Positions 1-7,457 of a stretch of 9,320 bases of DNA are shown here, piece after piece; positions within the stretch are counted from its first letter, which is position 1; every line of letters begins with the position of its first letter. The stretch is from assembly GCA_963548155.1 (NCBI GenBank), contig CAUUTP010000080.1, positions 1 to 9,320 of the forward strand, written 5' to 3'. The notes under the pieces are model-generated. The model searched no databases and was not told where the DNA came from. It saw only the letters and a list, made by a program, of their open reading frames with translations. Both the position numbers and the translations under genes were made by a program. The stretch is from Eikenella sp963548155. Lineage in GTDB: Bacteria > Pseudomonadota > Gammaproteobacteria > Burkholderiales > Neisseriaceae.

Positions 1-584
1 GCGACGGCATTTTCGACTTCAACGTCGGCTACATCACCAGCGCGGTGCTGGCCGTGGTGTTTCTTGCTTTGGGCGCATATGTGCAATACGGCAACGGCGA
101 AGAAGTGCAGATGGCAGGCGGCAAATATGTGAGCCAACTGATCAATATGTATGCCGTTACCATTGGCAGCTGGTCGAAACCGCTGGTGGCCTTCATCGCC
201 TTCGCCTGCATGTATGGCACCACCATTACCGTGGTAGACGGCTACGCACGCGCCATCGCCGAGCCCATCCGCCTGCTGCGCGGCAAAGACAAAACCGGCA
301 ATATCGAGCTCTTTGCCTGGAATACTTGGGTGGCCGGCTCCGGATTGGCCGTGATTTTCTGGTTTAATAGCGCCATGGCCGAGCTGCTCAAATTCGCCAT
401 GATCACCGCCTTCCTCTCTGCCCCCGTGTTTGCCTGGCTCAACTACCGCCTCGTGAAAGGCGACAAGCGCCACAAGCTCACCGCCGGCATGAACTTCCTC
501 GCCATCATTGGCCTGATCTACCTCACCGGATTCACCCTGCTGTTCCTACTGAACTTGAGCGGTCTGTTGGATCCGCTGAAGTAA
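1..584 (+). CDS. NRAMP-like divalent metal cation transporter, C-terminal part (5' end outside window)
   Basis: The open frame enters from the left edge, with the first full codon at base 3, and ends at TAA 582-584. Only about the last 193 residues are visible. They are mostly hydrophobic, with around five likely membrane segments: one near VLAVVFLALGAY, one around FIAFACMYGTTITVVDGYAR, two between NTWVAGSGLAVIFW and the loop NYRLVKGDKRHK, and a last one at FLAIIGLIYLTGFTLLFLL. The YGTTITVVDGYAR block and overall layout match, from memory, NRAMP-family (MntH-related) inner-membrane transporters annotated in Neisseriaceae, which take up Mn2+, Fe2+ or related ions using the proton gradient. The metal-binding helices lie upstream of the window, so the substrate cannot be judged. 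A GTG at 45 could open a shorter frame, but coding continues upstream of it, so it is not the start. A DUS-hairpin terminator follows 17 bases after the stop. Confidence 0.75.
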   Translation, partial: DGIFDFNVGYITSAVLAVVFLALGAYVQYGNGEEVQMAGGKYVSQLINMYAVTIGSWSKPLVAFIAFACMYGTTITVVDGYARAIAEPIRLLRGKDKTGNIELFAWNTWVAGSGLAVIFWFNSAMAELLKFAMITAFLSAPVFAWLNYRLVKGDKRHKLTAGMNFLAIIGLIYLTGFTLLFLLNLSGLLDPLK

Positions 585-601
585 ACATCATCTGCCAAGC
601 A

Positions 602-633
602 AAAGGCTACCTGAAAATTTTCAGGTAGCCTTT
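602..633. terminator. Inverted DUS pair, bidirectional terminator
   Basis: Two perfect DUS copies, AGGCTACCTGAA at 604-615 and its complement at 620-631, form a near-continuous palindrome whose arms extend to 602 and 633. On the plus strand the stem is followed by TTTATT. On the minus strand it is followed by TTTTGC. It lies between the convergent transporter and the small gene ending at 695, so it probably terminates both and also supplies uptake sequences. Confidence 0.85.
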
Positions 634-694
634 ATTCAAATTCATATCCCTATAATGGGTTCTACATCAGAGCGTACACCACCAAGCATACGCC

Positions 695-1030
695 CTACCC
701 CCGCTTCCCGCTCTTACGCCTCAAGTGCACCATGGCCAACGAACGTATTTCATACAGCACCGCGGTAGCCGTTTCAAATTCATTAAGCAGACCATGCTCA
801 GCTGCGGAAAACGGCGGGGAATCGTTCCAAGAGTCCATGCCGCCGAACACATGGGTTTGTTCGCACGCCAGCTGCAAGCGTTCGTGTGCCGGTAGGGATT
901 CGTTTACCAAGGTCTGCAGTGCCCGATCGAAAAAAGCCTGCTTCCAATGTTGCTCCCCAATCGCTTCGGCGAGTTGGGCAATATCGGTTAATGCTTGGTC
1001 AAAACGCCGTAACAACTCTGGCTCGGTCAT
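695..1030 (-). CDS. Small conserved-looking cytosolic protein of unknown function (111 aa)
   Basis: This is a 111-residue protein with no signal peptide or membrane segment. It is mainly helical in character: a charged N-terminal helix (TEPELLRRFDQALTDIAQL), then the distinctive block VFGGMDSWND at residues 61-70, then a C-terminal helix and a basic tail (HLRRKSGKRG). The Gly/Trp/Asn/Asp-rich block followed by a tyrosine-containing helix recalls a family of short uncharacterised bacterial proteins, perhaps DUF6966, but this is recall without a search. The ATG at 1030 is chosen because AGGA lies 8 bases upstream of it. A TTG at 1063 would add 11 residues but would swallow that ribosome binding site. 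The gene stands alone on the minus strand, between the pyrG terminator and the convergent transporter gene. I cannot assign a function. Confidence 0.7.
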   Translation of the reverse strand: MTEPELLRRFDQALTDIAQLAEAIGEQHWKQAFFDRALQTLVNESLPAHERLQLACEQTHVFGGMDSWNDSPPFSAAEHGLLNEFETATAVLYEIRSLAMVHLRRKSGKRG

Positions 1031-1129
1031 GTGTTTTTTCCTGATTGCTGCAAATAGTGGCAAGCCTACCCATTATCTGTGCATAGCCAATCATTGGCAT
1101 CACATTGCTCAGCCTGCCGCCCAAACAAA

Positions 1130-1180
1130 AGGCTACCTGAAAAGTTCGGCTGCGTTTGCAACCGGTTTTTCAGGTAGCCT
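1130..1180 (-). terminator. Inverted DUS pair, pyrG terminator
   Basis: DUS copies at 1130-1141 (plus orientation) and 1169-1180 (complement) form a stem with a loop of about 25 bases. Read on the minus strand, the stem is followed directly by TTTTGTTTGG, a reasonable U-tract. The hairpin starts 18 bases after the pyrG stop. This is the usual arrangement in which Neisseriaceae reuse paired uptake sequences as Rho-independent terminators. Confidence 0.85.
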
Positions 1181-1198
1181 CTGGCATACCAATCTTAC

Positions 1199-2830
<1,632 letters not shown>

Positions 2831-2857
2831 GATGCAATGCCCGATTTGGAAAGCGTA

Positions 2858-2886
2858 ATTTTACCCCGTTTCCCGCAAAAGCAAAA
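2858..2886 (-). promoter_or_regulatory. Candidate pyrG promoter
   Basis: On the minus strand, TAAAAT (2863-2858) is a fair -10 box about 28 bases before the pyrG ATG. A T-rich TTTTGC (2886-2881) lies 17 bases further upstream in the -35 position but matches the consensus poorly. No clear Shine-Dalgarno sequence precedes the ATG. The call rests on position and the -10 box only. Confidence 0.35.
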
Positions 2887-2904
2887 GCGCGGGGATTTTC
2901 AGCT

Positions 2905-2938
2905 TTCAGGTAGCCCTTGCTCGGGCAGGCTACCTGAA
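2905..2938. repeat. Inverted DUS pair between divergent promoters
   Basis: A DUS complement with one mismatch in its last base (2905-2916, TTCAGGTAGCCC) faces a perfect DUS at 2927-2938. The flanking A/T bases extend the stem. It lies between the putative pyrG and gmk promoters, upstream of both genes, so it is unlikely to be their terminator. Its likely role is DNA uptake; it may also insulate the two divergent units. Confidence 0.85.
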
Positions 2939-2978
2939 AACCACACGCCGACAAAGTGCAAAGCCTGATCCGCCGCCC

Positions 2979-3007
2979 TTTCAAAGCCCTGAATGCTATG
3001 CGATAAT
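2979..3007 (+). promoter_or_regulatory. Candidate gmk promoter (extended -10)
   Basis: TGCGATAAT at 2999-3007 is an extended -10 element (TGn plus a -10 differing from TATAAT at one base). The -35 position (TTTCAA, 2979-2984) is weak, as is common for extended -10 promoters. Transcription would begin near 3014, giving a leader of under 30 bases before the ATG at 3041. This would exclude a translation start at 2993. Confidence 0.5.
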
Positions 3008-3040
3008 ACGCCCGAATTTCAACTAAAAAATTTCCGCACC

Positions 3041-3655
3041 ATGCAAGGCAATATTTTCGTTATTTCCGCCGCCTCAGGCACAGGCAAAACCACGCTGATC
3101 GCCCGGCTGCTGCAGCATCATTCCGACATCCGCGTATCCGTTTCCCACACCACCCGCGCCCCGCGCCGCGGTGAGGAAAACGGCAAACACTACCACTTCG
3201 TCAGCGTGCCCGAATTCGAGCGCATGATAGAAGAAGGCCAATTCGTGGAATACGCCAAAGTGTACGGCAACTACTACGGCACCAGCACCCAAAGCCTGGA
3301 AAGCCTCACCCGCCAAGGCGTCGACGTTATCCTCGAAATCGACACCCAAGGCGCGGAGCAAATCCGCCGCCTGCTGCCGCAGGCCTACAGCATCTTCATC
3401 GCCCCGCCCTCCTTGGCCACTTTGGAGCAACGCCTGCGCCAGCGCGCCGCCGACGCCCCGCAAGTGATTGCCGTGCGGCTGGCCGAAGCGCGCAACGAAA
3501 TCGAGCAGGCGCGCCTGTTCGACTATTTGGTGGTGAACGACGACCTCACCGCCGCCGAAGCCGCCCTGCTGCACATCATCAAATCCCAGCGTTGCCGTTT
3601 GGAAAACCAAACGCCCTTCCTCAACGAACTGCTCGGCAGCGGCGACAACGCTTAA
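3041..3655 (+). CDS. gmk: Guanylate kinase
   Basis: Guanylate kinase phosphorylates GMP (and dGMP) with ATP to give GDP, an essential cytosolic step in guanine nucleotide supply. The 204 residues match the usual 200-210. The P-loop is ASGTGKT at residues 11-17. The GMP-binding region follows: SHTTRAPRRGE (35-45) with Arg39 and Arg42, then Glu70 and YYGTS (78-82). DTQGA (101-105) and the lid region rich in arginine (RLRQR, RLAEARNE) complete the fold. ATG 3041 is chosen over an upstream ATG at 2993 because the protein family begins just before the P-loop and because the likely promoter overlaps the upstream start. There is no strong Shine-Dalgarno sequence. gmk leads the gmk-rpoZ-spoT cluster, the same order as in E. 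coli; it supplies GDP, the precursor of the GTP and GDP that the RelA/SpoT family converts to (p)ppGpp. Confidence 0.96.
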   Translation: MQGNIFVISAASGTGKTTLIARLLQHHSDIRVSVSHTTRAPRRGEENGKHYHFVSVPEFERMIEEGQFVEYAKVYGNYYGTSTQSLESLTRQGVDVILEIDTQGAEQIRRLLPQAYSIFIAPPSLATLEQRLRQRAADAPQVIAVRLAEARNEIEQARLFDYLVVNDDLTAAEAALLHIIKSQRCRLENQTPFLNELLGSGDNA

Positions 3656-3661
3656 TTTTAT

Positions 3662-3701
3662 TTTTCAGGTAGCCTCCGGCTGCCCGCAGGCTACCTGAAA
3701 A
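3662..3701 (+). terminator. Inverted DUS hairpin between gmk and rpoZ (weak or leaky terminator)
   Basis: DUS copies at 3664-3675 (complement) and 3688-3699 form a perfect 14 bp stem, including the flanking TTTT/AAAA, around a 12-base G+C-rich loop. The stem is strong, but on the plus strand it ends in AAAA followed by CATTTACCCC, so there is no proper U-tract. This suggests partial termination or an RNA-processing site rather than a full stop. I see no convincing separate rpoZ promoter. Confidence 0.6.
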
Positions 3702-3740
3702 CATTTACCCCATTAATTCACCACATATAAGGAACACATC

Positions 3741-3947
3741 ATGGCACGCATTACCGTAGAAGACTGCATCACCCGCATCCCCAACCATTTCAACCTCACC
3801 CTGGCCGCCGCCTACCGCGCCCGCCAGCTGGCCAACGGTTCCATGCCGCTGGTGGACGACATCCGCAACAACAAACCCACCGTAACCGCCCTGCGCGAAA
3901 TCGCCGCCGGCCAAATCGGCGAAGAAATCCTCTCCCGCAGCAAGTAA
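3741..3947 (+). CDS. rpoZ: DNA-directed RNA polymerase omega subunit
   Basis: Omega is the small RNA polymerase subunit that helps fold and assemble beta' into the core enzyme. In proteobacteria it also forms part of a ppGpp-binding site on the polymerase. The 68-residue protein begins MARITVEDCITRIPNHFNL and continues with LTLAAAYRARQLANG and NKPTVTALREIAAGQIGEE, the conserved omega core. Its short C-terminus is typical of Neisseriaceae; E. coli omega is longer. AAGGA at 3729-3733 lies 7 bases before the ATG, a good ribosome binding site. The stop is only two bases before the spoT ATG, so the two are almost certainly co-transcribed and probably translationally coupled. Placing omega next to spoT links the alarmone enzyme to its target. 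Confidence 0.97.
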   Translation: MARITVEDCITRIPNHFNLTLAAAYRARQLANGSMPLVDDIRNNKPTVTALREIAAGQIGEEILSRSK

Positions 3948-3949
3948 CC

Positions 3950-6478
3950 ATGATTGCCCCCAGCGCCGATTATGCCGCCCCCGTTGCCGCCTGGCGTGAA
4001 CACCTGTTTGCCCAAACAGACTACCTGAAAAAAATGGAACGCTGGGCCTTGCTCGAAGCCGCCTGCGTTTACATTCACGACACCGCCGCCAAGCAGGGGC
4101 AGCCCGAGCGGCTCGAACGCGCCTTCCGCCTCACCGCCGCGCTGGCCGAGGAAAAACAGCGCGTGCACGCCCTGTGCGCGGTGCTGGTGCAAATTGCCAT
4201 GGAAGACCTCGGCACACAGGCTAACCCTGCCTTTTTGCAGGCCACATTCGGCGAAGTGTGCACCGAAATCGTCGCCCATATCCACACCGATACCGAAGCC
4301 GGCCAGGAAGCCCAGCTCACCCAGTGCCGCCGGCAAATCAACGAGGTATACCACCTCATCGTCGAACGCAGCCGCCAATCCCTGCTGCGCGCCGCAGGCT
4401 ACCTGAAAACCGAAGACCAAAGCCTGCTCAACCGCGCCTGCGATTTCGGCATCCGCGCCCACCAAAACCAATTCCGCAACAGCGGCGTGCCCTACATCAC
4501 CCACCCCATGGCCGTAGCCCAGCAGCTGGCCGAATGGCACATCGACGCCCAAGGTCTGTGCGCCGGCGTGCTGCACGACGTGCTTGAAGACACCGGCACG
4601 AGCAAAGAAGAGCTGGCCGCCGAATTCGGCCAGGCCATTGCCGATATGGTGGACGGCCTCTCCAAGCTGGAAAAACTCGAATACGACAGCCAGGCCGAAC
4701 ATCAGGCCGAGAGCTTCCGCAAGCTCATCATGGCGATGACCAAAGACATCCGCGTCATCATCGTCAAGCTCTCCGACCGCCTGCACAATATGCGCACGCT
4801 GGATGCCAAAAAGCCCGACAGCCGCCGCCGTATCGCCCGCGAAACGCTGGAAATCTACGCCCAGCTCGCCAACCGCATCGGCCTCAACCATGCCTACCGC
4901 GAGCTGCAAGACCTCTCCTTCAAATACCTGCTGCCCAACCGCTACGCTGTGCTCAAGCGCGCCCGCCAAGCCAGTCGCCGCAACCGCCGCGATGTGGTGG
5001 GCAAAGTATTGAGCGCCTTCAGCCAGCGACTGGTGAGCGCCAACATCGAAGCCAAAATCCGCGGCCGCGAAAAGAACCTCTACAGCATCTACAAGAAAAT
5101 GCAGGACAAAAAACTGCATTTCTCCGAAGTGATGGATATTTACGGCTTCCGCGTTATCGTCAACAACATCCCTGCCTGCTACGCCGCCCTCGGCGCGCTG
5201 CACAGCCTCTATAAGCCCAAGCCCGGCCACATCAAAGACTACATCGCCATCCCCAAGGCTAACGGCTACCAAAGCCTGCACACCACCCTAGTCGGCCCCT
5301 TCGGCCTGCCCATCGAAGTGCAAATCCGCACCCGCGAAATGGATAAGGTGGCCGAAGAAGGCGTAGCCAGCCACCTGCTCTACAAAAACCCCGCCACCGA
5401 CCCGGCCGCCCAACGCACCCACCAATGGTTACAAAACATCCTCGATTTCCAAGCCCAGGGCGATAATGCCATCGAATTCCTTGAGCACGTGAAGGTGGAT
5501 TTATTCCCGCGCGAAGTGTATGTATTCACGCCGAAAGGCAAAATCCTAGTACTGCCCGAAGGCGCCACGCCGGTGGATTTCGCCTATGCCGTACACACCG
5601 ACATCGGTCACCGCTGCATTGCCGCCCGGGTCAACAACAACATGGTTTCCCTGCGTACCCGCCTGCGCACCGGTGACAGCGTGGAAATCATCACTTCCAA
5701 CACCGCCCGCCCCAATCCGGCCTGGCTCAACTTCGTGATTTCCGGCCGCGCCCGCAGCGCCATCCGCAACAAACTCAAAAACATCGACCGCGGCGATGCC
5801 GTGCGCCTGGGCGAGCAGCTGCTGCAACGCGCCCTCACCGCCCTGCTGCCCCAAGAGCTCCTACTCTCTGAAGACCTCAAGCAAAGCTATCTCGACGACC
5901 TCAGCCGCAAAAACACCAGCTTCGAAGACATCCTCTACGACGTGGGCATGGGTCGGCTTGCCCCCGTATCAGTGGCCATGCACATTGCCGAAATCGACGG
6001 CCGCCAGCCTGAGAGCAACGGCGTGAAAATAGCCCCCATCAGCGTGGGCAGCAGCGACAGCGGCCGCATCCAACTTGCTTCCTGCTGCCACCCCATCCCC
6101 GGCGACAGCATCAAAGCCCTGCTCGTGAAAGACCACGGCCTCATCATCCACCGCGACACCTGCCCCAACACCCTCAAAGCCCCGCCCGAGCAACAACTGG
6201 ATGCTAACTGGGAAGGTATCGAGCAAAAGAAAACCTACCACACCAGCATCACCGTATCTGCCAAACGCGCCCACGGCCTGCTCGCCGCCATGGCACAAGC
6301 CGTATCCGGGCATGGCGCCGACATCGAATCGGTCGATACCCTCAGCTCCGCCCAGGAAAACAGCGAAGGCTTCATCGAATTCAGCTTCCGCCTGCAAATA
6401 TCCAACCTCGAGCAGCTGGAGCAAATCATCAGCGCCCTATATGCCATTTCGCAGGTGCGCAAAGTGCAGCGCCAATGA
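3950..6478 (+). CDS. spoT: Bifunctional (p)ppGpp synthetase/hydrolase SpoT with an N-terminal extension (842 aa)
   Basis: SpoT hydrolyses, and usually also makes, the stringent-response alarmones ppGpp and pppGpp in the cytosol. Domains: an active HD hydrolase (about residues 155-340) with His185 in THPMAVA, His209-Asp210 in LHDVLEDT and Asp276 in LSDRLHN, at the family's expected spacing; a synthetase (about 370-480) with Asp396 in VMDIYGFRV, KDYIAIPKANGYQSLHT and Glu456 in EVQIRT; TGS (about 518-582); a Cys/His region with Cys712, Cys713, His714, His734 and Cys738; and a C-terminal ACT domain (about 764-838). The intact HD box and rpoZ linkage favour SpoT over RelA. The bifunctional RxKD motif reads HIKD at 427-430. 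The E. coli protein is about 702 aa and begins near residue 140 here, so about 145 N-terminal residues are extra (see findings). ATG 3950 follows rpoZ by 2 bases with a poor Shine-Dalgarno; Met29 (4034) or Met84 (4199) are possible alternatives. Confidence 0.95.
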   Translation: MIAPSADYAAPVAAWREHLFAQTDYLKKMERWALLEAACVYIHDTAAKQGQPERLERAFRLTAALAEEKQRVHALCAVLVQIAMEDLGTQANPAFLQATFGEVCTEIVAHIHTDTEAGQEAQLTQCRRQINEVYHLIVERSRQSLLRAAGYLKTEDQSLLNRACDFGIRAHQNQFRNSGVPYITHPMAVAQQLAEWHIDAQGLCAGVLHDVLEDTGTSKEELAAEFGQAIADMVDGLSKLEKLEYDSQAEHQAESFRKLIMAMTKDIRVIIVKLSDRLHNMRTLDAKKPDSRRRIARETLEIYAQLANRIGLNHAYRELQDLSFKYLLPNRYAVLKRARQASRRNRRDVVGKVLSAFSQRLVSANIEAKIRGREKNLYSIYKKMQDKKLHFSEVMDIYGFRVIVNNIPACYAALGALHSLYKPKPGHIKDYIAIPKANGYQSLHTTLVGPFGLPIEVQIRTREMDKVAEEGVASHLLYKNPATDPAAQRTHQWLQNILDFQAQGDNAIEFLEHVKVDLFPREVYVFTPKGKILVLPEGATPVDFAYAVHTDIGHRCIAARVNNNMVSLRTRLRTGDSVEIITSNTARPNPAWLNFVISGRARSAIRNKLKNIDRGDAVRLGEQLLQRALTALLPQELLLSEDLKQSYLDDLSRKNTSFEDILYDVGMGRLAPVSVAMHIAEIDGRQPESNGVKIAPISVGSSDSGRIQLASCCHPIPGDSIKALLVKDHGLIIHRDTCPNTLKAPPEQQLDANWEGIEQKKTYHTSITVSAKRAHGLLAAMAQAVSGHGADIESVDTLSSAQENSEGFIEFSFRLQISNLEQLEQIISALYAISQVRKVQRQ
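4018..4029 (+). repeat. Degenerate DUS (11 of 12) inside spoT
   Basis: AGACTACCTGAA differs from the DUS by one base (G to A at position 3) and encodes the D-Y-L-K of residues 24-27. It lies 378 bases (126 codons) upstream of the perfect DUS at 4396, in the same frame and at the matching point of the proposed duplicated HD segment. Confidence 0.6.
4396..4407 (+). repeat. DNA uptake sequence inside spoT
   Basis: Perfect AGGCTACCTGAA, read in frame as G-Y-L-K (residues 150-153), just before the active HD domain. E. coli SpoT has Tyr-Leu at the corresponding place, so the uptake sequence fits a position where the protein already favours these residues. Confidence 0.9.
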
Positions 6479-6481
6479 AAA

Positions 6482-6535
6482 CGGGATGTTTATTCCTGTA
6501 GCTGACCAGGTAATACGGCAGCTACAGGCATCCCG
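6482..6535 (+). repeat. Nested inverted repeat just after spoT
   Basis: An outer stem CGGGATG (6482-6488) pairs with CATCCCG (6529-6535). An inner stem CCTGTAGCTG (6495-6504) pairs with CAGCTACAGG (6519-6528). The right arms are contiguous, and a six-base bulge (TTTATT) interrupts the left side. Together this gives 17 base pairs around a 14-base loop. It starts 3 bases after the spoT stop. No U-tract follows, so it is not a standard terminator; an RNA 3'-end stabilising or processing structure, or a mobile-element remnant, is possible. It contains no DUS. Confidence 0.7.
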
Positions 6536-6587
6536 CTTCCAGCCCACGCCGCCATGCTTTAAACCATATCAATAAACGACACACATC

Positions 6588-6872
6588 ATGTCCAAAAAAT
6601 TTCCCATTTTCCCCAAACACCCCGAACGCATCTGCTGGGGCTGCAACAAATACTGCCGCACCGAAGATCTGCAATGCGGCAACGGCTGCGAACGCATCCA
6701 ACACCCCATCGAAACCGACGGCCCCGAATGGTATAAACACGGCGACTGGAGCAACCTGCTCAGCGATGAGCAGCAAATCGAACTCGGCCTCAAAGCCGCC
6801 CCTGCACCCACCCCGGAAGCACCTTCCAAACCGGCCAAACCTCATATCAAACTGCCGCTCAAGCAGCATTAG
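6588..6872 (+). CDS. DUF3079-type cysteine-rich small protein
   Basis: The 94-residue protein begins KKFPIFPKHPERICWGCNKYC, followed by the pattern DLQCGNGCERIQHP and EWYKHGDW. This agrees with my memory of DUF3079 proteins, which share the opening K-K-F-P, the H-P-E-R-I-C-W-G-C block, the Q-H-P triplet and the W-Y-x-H-G-D-W block. Five cysteines (16, 19, 23, 30, 34) are clustered in a way that suggests a metal site, probably zinc, although no function is established. After residue about 68 it carries a Pro/Ala/Lys-rich tail (APAPTPEAPSKPAKP) that looks unstructured and is longer than I expect for the family. It has no signal peptide, so it is probably cytosolic. It lies 109 bases after spoT with the nested inverted repeat between; whether it has its own promoter is unclear, and the ATG lacks an obvious Shine-Dalgarno. 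A DUS-hairpin terminator follows the stop. Confidence 0.85.
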   Translation: MSKKFPIFPKHPERICWGCNKYCRTEDLQCGNGCERIQHPIETDGPEWYKHGDWSNLLSDEQQIELGLKAAPAPTPEAPSKPAKPHIKLPLKQH

Positions 6873-6881
6873 TCCACATGT

Positions 6882-6925
6882 TTTCAGGTAGCCTTTTAGA
6901 GCAACAAAGGCTACCTGAAACTTTT
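6882..6925 (+). terminator. Inverted DUS hairpin terminator after the DUF3079 gene
   Basis: Perfect DUS copies at 6883-6894 (complement) and 6908-6919 form a 15 bp stem with flanking bases (TTTCAGGTAGCCTTT against AAAGGCTACCTGAAA) and a 9-base loop. CTTTT follows on the plus strand, giving a short U-tract. It lies 10 bases after the stop of the DUF3079 gene. Confidence 0.8.
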
Positions 6926-6945
6926 CCCCATCACTCCACCCAACA

Positions 6946-6976
6946 AAAATACCGCCGGGCTTTCCGGCGGTATTTT
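6946..6976 (-). terminator. Strong Rho-independent terminator of the lipoprotein gene
   Basis: AAAATACCGCCGG (6946-6958) pairs perfectly with CCGGCGGTATTTT (6964-6976) around a 5-base loop. On the minus strand it is followed by TTTTTGTTG. It is 20 bases after the stop of the 6997-7422 gene. Unlike most terminators here, it does not use a DUS. Confidence 0.9.
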
Positions 6977-6996
6977 CAATACAGCTGCAATCGTGC

Positions 6997-7422
6997 TTAT
7001 TCACTTTTAGCGTCTTCGATATCTTCAGCAATGTCTTTTTCCAGCTGGCTGATCAAAGCATCGCACTCCTGTTTACGCTGTTCGGGAGTGGTCTTCATCA
7101 TGTTTTCCTGGATGTTGCGCATGTTCTGGCGCAGGGGAGCGTAGATATCAGCAAATTCTTTGCGACGTTGCTCGTCTTTCACGCTGGCCAGGTATTCTTC
7201 GATTTTGTTTTCCCAAGGCTGACACCAGTGGTCGCCGGCAGCGGCAGATGCAGCGGCAGCCGGAGCAGAAGCAGCATCGCTGGCAGCGGGTGCGGAAGCA
7301 GCCGGAGCAGAAGCTGCGGAAGCGGCAGAGGCATCAGATGCAGCAGCCGGAGCGGGGTTGTCACCGCAAGCGGTCAAAGCGAAGGCGGCGATCAAAGCGG
7401 CGAATACGGATGTTTTCTTCAT
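6997..7422 (-). CDS. Putative lipoprotein with an Ala/Ser/Pro-rich linker (DUF5339-like)
   Basis: The 141-residue precursor opens with a lipoprotein signal peptide, MKKTSVFAALIAAFALTAC, with lipobox L-T-A-C and Cys19 as the expected lipidation site. Asp at +2 after the cysteine (Cys-Gly-Asp places Gly at +2 and Asp at +3) gives no clear inner-membrane retention signal. Residues 24-62 are an almost pure Ala/Ser/Pro/Asp linker. The mature C-terminal part (about 64-141) is charged and helical with two cysteines, Cys67 and Cys120, that could pair. The pattern of short lipoprotein, helical domain with two cysteines and acidic tail resembles small Neisseriaceae lipoproteins labelled DUF5339, a tentative recall. 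AAGGA lies 7 bases before the ATG, a good ribosome binding site. It is monocistronic, with a strong terminator after the stop and a Correia-like element starting 38 bases upstream of the start. Role unknown; a periplasmic face location is likely. Confidence 0.85.
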   Translation of the reverse strand: MKKTSVFAALIAAFALTACGDNPAPAAASDASAASAASAPAASAPAASDAASAPAAAASAAAGDHWCQPWENKIEEYLASVKDEQRRKEFADIYAPLRQNMRNIQENMMKTTPEQRKQECDALISQLEKDIAEDIEDAKSE

Positions 7423-7457
7423 GGTTGGATCCTTTATAAAGTTGAAGGGAAGTGTCT

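Noticed and set aside
1031..1063. TTG start adding 11 residues to the small minus-strand gene
   Set aside because: The ATG at 1030 has AGGA at ideal spacing, and the upstream extension would include that site.
604..1180. Repeated 12-mers considered as a CRISPR or REP array
   Set aside because: The copies are scattered singly or as inverted pairs with irregular spacing, matching the known DNA uptake sequence; there are no regular spacers.
2993..3040. Upstream ATG that would add 16 residues to guanylate kinase
   Set aside because: The likely extended -10 promoter overlaps this start, and the family normally begins just before the P-loop, as from 3041.
3812..5281. 489-codon open frame on the minus strand opposite rpoZ and spoT
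   Set aside because: It overlaps two certain genes for its whole length. Its Ala/Val/Gly/His/Phe-rich product is typical of the complement of G+C-rich coding DNA, and it has no recognisable domain.
5969..6424. 151-codon minus-strand frame opposite the 3' part of spoT
   Set aside because: It is fully antisense to the ACT and Cys/His regions of SpoT, has no ribosome binding site and shows shadow composition.
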